Assembly (NCBI GenBank): GCA_946221065.1 | Contig: CAMIIO010000010.1 | Location: 1-64,000 of the forward strand | Direction: 5' to 3' | DNA from: an uncultured Rothia sp. | GTDB taxonomy: Bacteria; Actinomycetota; Actinomycetes; Actinomycetales; Micrococcaceae | DNA length: 64,000 nt | Shown: positions 59,463 through 64,000 of the stretch, in pieces | How positions within the stretch are numbered: the first letter of the stretch is position 1 | Layout of the letters: every line of letters begins with the position of its first letter | Translations under genes and position numbers: made by a program | The notes under the pieces: model-generated | The model's input: only the letters and a program-made list of their open reading frames with translations | Database searches by the model: none | Told to the model about the DNA's origin: nothing

Positions 59463-60737
59463 TTACTTCTGCGAATAGCTACGAAAAGCCGCTACCGCGT
59501 TGTGCCCACCGAAACCAAAGGAGTTAGTCAGAGCCACAATTTCTCCCTCGGGCAAAGGACGAGCCTGCGTTACCACATCAAGATCAATCTGGGGATCCTG
59601 CTCATCCAAATTGATAGTACACGGCGCAAGACGCTCATGAAGGGCCTTGACAGTAAAGAGAGCCTCCAACGCTCCAGCTCCACCCAGTAAATGACCGGTC
59701 ATGGACTTCGTAGCCGACACAGCAATATTCTTGGTGTGCTCGCCAAAAGCATGATGAAGTGCTTGAGCTTCCGGAATATCGCCCACCGGAGTAGAGGTTG
59801 CATGGGCATTGACATGAACCACCTGCGTAGGATCAACCTTGCCATCTTCTAACGCCTCCTGGAGGGCACGAGTAGCACCCAAAGCTTCAGGATCAGGAGA
59901 GGTAATATGGTAGCTATCAGCAGAAACACCAGCGCCGGCAAGCTCGGCATAAATACGAGCCCCGCGAGCCAAAGCATGTTGCTCAGATTCAAGAACAAGC
60001 GCAGCAGCACCCTCGCTCATCACAAAACCATCACGTCCGACGTCGTACGGGCGAGAAGCCGCCTGTGGATCATCATTACGAGTAGAGAGCGCCTGCATCT
60101 TTGCAAAAGCAGCCAGCGGCATCGGGTGAATAGCAGATTCCGCGCCACCGCACACCACAACATCTGCCTTACCATCGCGGATGAGATCTAAGGCCACGTC
60201 CAAAGCCTCAGTAGAAGAAGCACAGGCAGAGACTACGGTCTGGGCAGAAGCTCGGGCTTTCAAACTCATAGAGATAGCAGCTGCACACGTATTTGGCATC
60301 AACATCGGAACGGTCATCGGAAGCACACGACGCGGCCCCTTCTCGCGCAAAGTGTCCCAGGCATCCAGAAGAGTCCACACACCTCCAATACCCGTACCAA
60401 AAGCCACAGCAGTACGCTCCGGGTCAACCTCATCGGAGCTCTCAGCGTCTGTACCGGAGAACCCGGCATCCTCCCAGGCCTCACGAGCAGCAACCAAAGC
60501 TAAACGCCCCGAAGGATCCTGACGCTTAGCCTCAACTTTAGTGAGCCTGCCAGTTTCGAGGGGATCAACAGCTACTTTGCCGGCGATTCTTACCGGTAGC
60601 TCATACTGCTCAACCCACTTATCATCCAAGCGGACAATACCTGAAACTCCGGTAATAGCATTTTTCCAGGTGGTAGGGACATCCCTACCTAAAGGAGTGA
60701 TAGCGCCTAATCCGGTGACCACAACTTTTTGAGACAT
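59463..60737 (-). CDS. fabF: 3-oxoacyl-ACP synthase II
   Basis: FabF elongates acyl-ACP with malonyl-ACP in fatty acid synthesis. It is 424 residues with the Cys-His-His triad in SACASSTEA, VNAHATSTPVGD and KSMTGHLLGGAGALEA. The start (VVVTGLGAITPLG) and the end (NSFGFGGHNA) are typical. It is the last gene of the fabD-fabH-acpP-fabF operon, separated from acpP by a strong hairpin. Confidence 0.96.
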   Translation of the reverse strand: MSQKVVVTGLGAITPLGRDVPTTWKNAITGVSGIVRLDDKWVEQYELPVRIAGKVAVDPLETGRLTKVEAKRQDPSGRLALVAAREAWEDAGFSGTDAESSDEVDPERTAVAFGTGIGGVWTLLDAWDTLREKGPRRVLPMTVPMLMPNTCAAAISMSLKARASAQTVVSACASSTEALDVALDLIRDGKADVVVCGGAESAIHPMPLAAFAKMQALSTRNDDPQAASRPYDVGRDGFVMSEGAAALVLESEQHALARGARIYAELAGAGVSADSYHITSPDPEALGATRALQEALEDGKVDPTQVVHVNAHATSTPVGDIPEAQALHHAFGEHTKNIAVSATKSMTGHLLGGAGALEALFTVKALHERLAPCTINLDEQDPQIDLDVVTQARPLPEGEIVALTNSFGFGGHNAVAAFRSYSQK

Positions 60738-60768
60738 TCCGTGCTTTCTGCCTTAAGGGTATAGAGAA

Positions 60769-60800
60769 AACGGACGCGGAAAACAACTTCCGCGTCCGTT
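60769..60800 (-). terminator. Hairpin between acpP and fabF
   Basis: A 13-bp perfect stem (60769-60781 with 60788-60800) with a 6-base loop. On the minus strand it is followed by TTCTCTAT after two stem-end T bases. It may partially terminate or stabilise the acpP message, giving more ACP than FabF. Confidence 0.7.
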
Positions 60801-60810
60801 AGTGAAAACT

Positions 60811-61053
60811 TTAGCTTGCGTTTTCGATGAAGTTGACGGCGTCGCCAACGGTCTTGAGATTCTTGACTTCCTCATCGGGAATAATCACGCCAAATTTCTC
60901 TTCAGCGTTTACCACGATGGTCATCATGGAAATGGAGTCAATGTCGAGATCTTCAGTGAAGGACTTCTCCAGCTGAACATCTTCAGTTTCTACGCCGGTT
61001 TCTTCGTTGACGATTTCTGCCAGACCGGTGAGAATTTCTTCTTTGCTAGCCAC
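60811..61053 (-). CDS. acpP: Acyl carrier protein
   Basis: An 80-residue ACP that carries growing acyl chains on 4'-phosphopantetheine at Ser40 in DLDIDSISMM (most relatives read DSL). The helix pattern and acidic character are typical. I chose the GTG at 61053, 5 bases after AAAGGAG (61064-61059); longer in-frame starts include non-ACP sequence. It has a 225-base leader region with its own probable promoter. Confidence 0.96.
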   Translation of the reverse strand: MASKEEILTGLAEIVNEETGVETEDVQLEKSFTEDLDIDSISMMTIVVNAEEKFGVIIPDEEVKNLKTVGDAVNFIENAS

Positions 61054-61059
61054 TTTGGC

Positions 61060-61278
61060 TCCTTTACTAGTGTGAGACGGTAGAACATACCATCCGAGAG
61101 TTTCTCCTTCTGAGAAGGAGCATTTGTGTACCCAAGCAATTATCACAAAAGCTAATTACTTTGATACGAGTTTATCTGTTTTGCGCCGTATGCACCTGTT
61201 TTACTCTGATAAGCACGTAACGTGCGTCTAATAATTGATCGTGCTTCTTCAGTAATATTAGGCAATAAACCCGCAAAA
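61060..61278 (-). promoter_or_regulatory. acpP promoter and leader region
   Basis: On the minus strand, TGTGATAAT (GATAAT at 61144-61139) is a good extended -10 box with a weak -35. The presumed leader of about 80 bases contains a perfect hairpin, CTCCTTC (61120-61114) with GAAGGAG (61110-61104). The CTCCTT arm could also pair with the acpP ribosome site AAGGAG. A second palindrome, GCACGT-A-ACGTGC at 61213-61225, lies upstream of the promoter. Confidence 0.45.
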
Positions 61279-62304
61279 TTAGGGGAGAAGCACAACCTGA
61301 GCCGCATACGCCAGACCTGCCCCAAAACCAATCTGAAGAGCAGGCTTACCCGAAAGAGCGGGGTTCTCCTGAAGCAAACGGTGAGCAGCCAAGGGAACAG
61401 ATGCCGCAGAAGTATTGCCAGATTCAACAATATCTCTACCGACTTTTACCGTATCCGGTAGCTTAAGCGTCTTGACCATTTGGTCAATAATACGTTCGTT
61501 TGCCTGGTGGGGGATTAGAGCGCCAAGATCGGATGCAGTAATTCCAGCCACATCCAGAGCCTGCTGAGCAACCTTAGCCATCTCCCACACTGCCCAGCGA
61601 AACACCGAAGGTCCTTCCTGGCGTAGGGTGGGCCAAATCTTTTCACCTTCCTGAACAGGATGAGCTATAAAGTCGCGGTTACGAATCTCCAGCATCGAGT
61701 GAGTCATCCCCACAGTATCCCAACGCGCGCCGTCAGAACCCCACACGCTAGGAGCAATTCCCGGCTCATCAGAAACACCAACAACCGCAGCTCCTCCACC
61801 GTCACCGAGCAAAAAAGAAATGGTGCGATCCGTTGGGTCAATAAAATCGCTCAGCTTTTCAACGCCAATAACCATCACATAACGAGCTGTACCGGCACGC
61901 ACCAATGCATCAGCTTGAGCAATACCGTAACAAAAACCCGCGCAGGCGGCAGAAATATCATAGGCAGGACACCGAGATCCAAGAGAATCTGCAACCAGCG
62001 TTGCCAGCGACGGCGTAGCATACGGGTGCGAAATCGTAGAGACAATAACGGCGTCGATATCTTCTCCAGCCACACCGGATGCCTTCAACGCATCATGGGC
62101 TGCACCGGTTGCAAGGTCAGTTACAGAAGTCTCAGCATTTGCCCGGTGTCGAGTAACGATACCGGTACGCTGCTTAATCCACTCGTCCGAAGAATTAATA
62201 GGACCGGCAATATCATCGTTAGTAACAATCACATCTGGACGGGCAGCACCGTAGGCCAGAATACGAGAAAACTTGTGGGGAGTAGCTTGAAGCAAGGTTG
62301 TCAT
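61279..62304 (-). CDS. fabH: 3-oxoacyl-ACP synthase III
   Basis: FabH starts fatty acid synthesis by condensing an acyl-CoA primer with malonyl-ACP; in actinobacteria it often takes branched primers. It is 341 residues with Cys121 in SAACAGFCYG, the His in IPHQANERI, and the Asn in ESGNTSAASVPLA. It begins 14 bases after fabD. Compared with OleA at 31.8 kb it lacks the RDFLEP glutamate motif. Confidence 0.96.
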   Translation of the reverse strand: MTTLLQATPHKFSRILAYGAARPDVIVTNDDIAGPINSSDEWIKQRTGIVTRHRANAETSVTDLATGAAHDALKASGVAGEDIDAVIVSTISHPYATPSLATLVADSLGSRCPAYDISAACAGFCYGIAQADALVRAGTARYVMVIGVEKLSDFIDPTDRTISFLLGDGGGAAVVGVSDEPGIAPSVWGSDGARWDTVGMTHSMLEIRNRDFIAHPVQEGEKIWPTLRQEGPSVFRWAVWEMAKVAQQALDVAGITASDLGALIPHQANERIIDQMVKTLKLPDTVKVGRDIVESGNTSAASVPLAAHRLLQENPALSGKPALQIGFGAGLAYAAQVVLLP

Positions 62305-62318
62305 AAAAAATCCTAAAA

Positions 62319-63242
62319 TTATTCGCTAGCATCAAGAGCAGCAACGGCCGCGCCAAGATCGTCGGGGGTATTGAGTGCTATCGCAGGAGTACCACGAAGC
62401 CCACGCTTAGCCAACCCCACTAGAGTTCCAGCAGGAGCTAGCTCGACAAAGGCAGAAATATTCCGTTCTTTCATAGTCTCCATGCACAGATCCCAGCGAA
62501 CAGGGCGAGTTACCTGGTCCACGAGAGAACTCAGCACGGTGCGACCATCAGAGATAACGCTTCCATCAAAATTAGTCAGAAGTGCGCTTATGGAGTCCTG
62601 CGGAGAAAGAGTAGCCGCAAATTCACGCAGGGGATTTACTGCCGCAGTCATAAAATCGGTATGGAACGCTCCAGCAACTTTGAGCGGAATAACACGGGTA
62701 CGTGCCGAAGCGTTAGCCGCAAAAGCCTCAAGTTTCTCTATCGAACCGGCAGCTACGATTTGTCCAGCACCGTTGGAATTAGCCGCAACTAAACCGGCTT
62801 CAGAGATAGCGGCACGGACGTCCTCTTCAACACCACCTAATACTGCGGCCATCCCAGAGGGGGTATCTTGCGCTGCCTGAGCCATTCCTTGAGCCCGCAC
62901 CCGAATAAATTGCATAGCTTGCTCATCAGTGAGCACCCCGCTGAGCGCAGCAGCCGTTACCTCGCCTACTGAGTGCCCGGCAAAAAGCGTCTGAGAAGCT
63001 ACTGCAGATCCCGTATCAAGCAGAGCTCTACCAGCAATAATTCCTGCCGCAACAATCAAAGGCTGCGCTATAGCGGTGTCTTTAATAGTTTCTTCGTCTG
63101 CAACAGTTCCATAATGAACTAGATCTAGCTGTGTAGCGTCCGATAGTTTCTCAAGCTGTTCCTGCACTCCTTGTATTTCAAGCCAGGGAAAAAGAAAACC
63201 AGGTTTTTGAGAACCTTGACCGGGGCAAACGATGGCAAACAT
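62319..63242 (-). CDS. fabD: Malonyl-CoA:ACP transacylase
   Basis: FabD loads malonate onto ACP. It is 307 residues with CPGQGSQ near the start, catalytic Ser91 in GHSVGE, and the His in GAFHTDFM. It is first in the fab operon, and its ATG follows AAAGGAC. The fabD-fabH-acpP-fabF order is the standard actinobacterial FAS II arrangement. Confidence 0.96.
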   Translation of the reverse strand: MFAIVCPGQGSQKPGFLFPWLEIQGVQEQLEKLSDATQLDLVHYGTVADEETIKDTAIAQPLIVAAGIIAGRALLDTGSAVASQTLFAGHSVGEVTAAALSGVLTDEQAMQFIRVRAQGMAQAAQDTPSGMAAVLGGVEEDVRAAISEAGLVAANSNGAGQIVAAGSIEKLEAFAANASARTRVIPLKVAGAFHTDFMTAAVNPLREFAATLSPQDSISALLTNFDGSVISDGRTVLSSLVDQVTRPVRWDLCMETMKERNISAFVELAPAGTLVGLAKRGLRGTPAIALNTPDDLGAAVAALDASE

Positions 63243-63499
63243 GATGTGTCCTTTTCAACGAAGGTGCGTCGGCCGGTGAAGACCTACCTAAAAATCCTAC
63301 CTAACCCGAACGGAAGGAATGCCACATCTCAGCCCAATATGAAAGCCAAATGACTGAATTAGGTTATTCTCAAACCCTATTTGTACTCGTCATCTTAGCT
63401 AGCACCAAACTGGCATACACGCAGAGGGCGCAGACTTCACTAGGAAGTCTGCGCCCTCTCTGGCTATCTGATAGCAACAGGCTCTAACAGAAGAACTAA
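63243..63499 (-). promoter_or_regulatory. aceE-fabD intergenic region with direct repeats
   Basis: CCTACCTAA occurs twice at a 13-base step (63283-63291 and 63296-63304), 41-62 bases before the fabD start, a possible binding site for a fatty-acid regulator. The fabD promoter should lie further up (63310-63400), but no confident -10/-35 pair was found. Confidence 0.4.
63423..63459 (-). terminator. Hairpin after aceE
   Basis: A 16-bp perfect stem (63423-63438 with 63444-63459) with an ACTAG loop lies 41 bases past the aceE stop. It has no T-tract on either strand, but its strength and position suit transcript ending before fabD. Confidence 0.7.
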
Positions 63500-64000
63500 T
63501 TAGTCTTCAGCAGGCTTGTACTCATCAAGGTTGTACTTCTTCAAAGCCTTTGCAGCAACATCTGCATCAACTTCGCCACGCTCGGCAAGCATCTGCAATG
63601 CGCGAACAACAATGGACTCGGAGTCAATGTTGAAGAAGCGACGTGCAGCAGGACGGGTGTCGGAGAAGCCGAAACCATCCGTACCCAAGGTTGCGAACTC
63701 ATTAGGAACGTACTGACGTACACCGTCCATGAGAGCTGAATCGTAGTCAGAAACAGCAACAACAGGACCGGTTGCGCCTTCAAGCTGCTGAGTAATGAAC
63801 GGGGTGCGCTTCTTCTCGCCACCGGAGAGGAATGCTTCGCGTTCAGCGGCAATACCGTCACGGCGCAGGTTGGTCCACGAGGTGACCGACCAAACGTCTG
63901 CAGATACGCCGTACTCTTCAGCCAAAATCTCTGAAGCCTTCATGGCCAAAGGCACGCCAACACCGGAAGCTAGCAGCTGGGTGCGAGGACCATCAACTTC
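63500..64000 (-). CDS. aceE: Pyruvate dehydrogenase E1 component, C-terminal part (cut by edge)
   Basis: The last 166 residues of a homodimeric pyruvate dehydrogenase E1. SADVWSVTSWTNLRRDG, PVVAVSDYDSALMDGVRQYVPNEFATLGTDGFGFSDTR and FFNIDSESIVVRALQMLA are the typical C-terminal segments. The reading frame stays open to the window edge (VDGPRTQLLASGVGVPLA before the first visible Met), so the gene continues right and the internal ATG/GTG codons are not its start. It makes the acetyl-CoA used by the fab operon downstream. Confidence 0.95.
   Translation of the reverse strand, partial: EVDGPRTQLLASGVGVPLAMKASEILAEEYGVSADVWSVTSWTNLRRDGIAAEREAFLSGGEKKRTPFITQQLEGATGPVVAVSDYDSALMDGVRQYVPNEFATLGTDGFGFSDTRPAARRFFNIDSESIVVRALQMLAERGEVDADVAAKALKKYNLDEYKPAED

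Noticed and set aside
61152..61430. 92-codon minus-strand frame in the fabH-acpP gap
   Set aside because: Most of it overlaps the 3' end of fabH in another frame, and it has no ribosome site or homology. The gap is better read as the acpP promoter and leader.
61660..62316. 218-codon plus-strand frame
   Set aside because: It is antisense to fabH and its composition (Arg, Asn, Ser, Thr-rich) is typical of a shadow frame.
63500..63955. A complete short gene starting near 63955
   Set aside because: The frame is open past the start to the window edge and the upstream residues continue the AceE sequence, so it is the 3' part of a larger gene.

Overview
The window is chromosomal DNA from an actinobacterium. 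The gene order, the cysteine-free L32, the frequent GTG/TTG starts, an LtbR-type IclR regulator beside leuCD and an OleBC fusion all point to the family Micrococcaceae. The moderate G+C for that family (roughly half, judged by eye) makes a Rothia-like species most likely; the genus is an inference. I see no phage, insertion sequence or CRISPR array.

The backbone is the well-known actinobacterial order: tRNA-Glu, ltbR, leuCD, murA, plsC, gpsA, ddl, DUF3515, thiL, DhaL-domain gene, recG, rsmD, coaD, DUF177, rpmF, rnc, mutM, smc, ftsY, ffh, rpsP, khpA, rimM, trmD, rplS, lepB, rnhB, DUF2469, yraN, comM, dprA, xerC. It covers leucine synthesis, cell-wall and phospholipid precursors, thiamine, DNA repair and recombination, chromosome condensation, the SRP pathway, ribosome assembly, protein export, and DNA uptake and processing.

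Accessory genes sit in the joints of this backbone. (1) 0.4-4.6 kb: a pair of membrane-anchored dynamin-like GTPases plus a GNAT acetyltransferase. (2) 13.1-14.6 kb: a Pro/Glu/Ser/Thr-rich membrane-anchored surface protein. (3) 20.3-21.5 kb: an aminotransferase. (4) 24.8-32.8 kb: a Tat-exported PhoX-type phosphatase, a small cation transporter and a complete long-chain olefin cluster (oleA, fused oleBC, oleD). (5) 36.6-38.0 kb: an MFS transporter between smc and ftsY. (6) 41.2-49.2 kb: a Nudix hydrolase, an unrecognised 653-residue acidic protein apparently co-transcribed with a histidine kinase, a response regulator and a NatAB-like ABC exporter, then a formate/nitrite-type channel.

From 59.4 kb to the end, on the minus strand, lies the type II fatty-acid synthase cluster fabD-fabH-acpP-fabF. 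The 3' end of aceE (pyruvate dehydrogenase E1) runs off the right edge. Pyruvate dehydrogenase supplies acetyl-CoA to FAS II, and its fatty acyl products would feed both phospholipids (PlsC, GpsA) and the Ole pathway.

The points most worth a second look are the Ole cluster with its internal hairpin, the orphan protein joined to a signalling/export cassette, the paired GTPases, a C-rich composition island whose two edges fall inside smc and ffh, a probable ATT start codon in the DUF177 gene, and hairpins that may set ACP levels.
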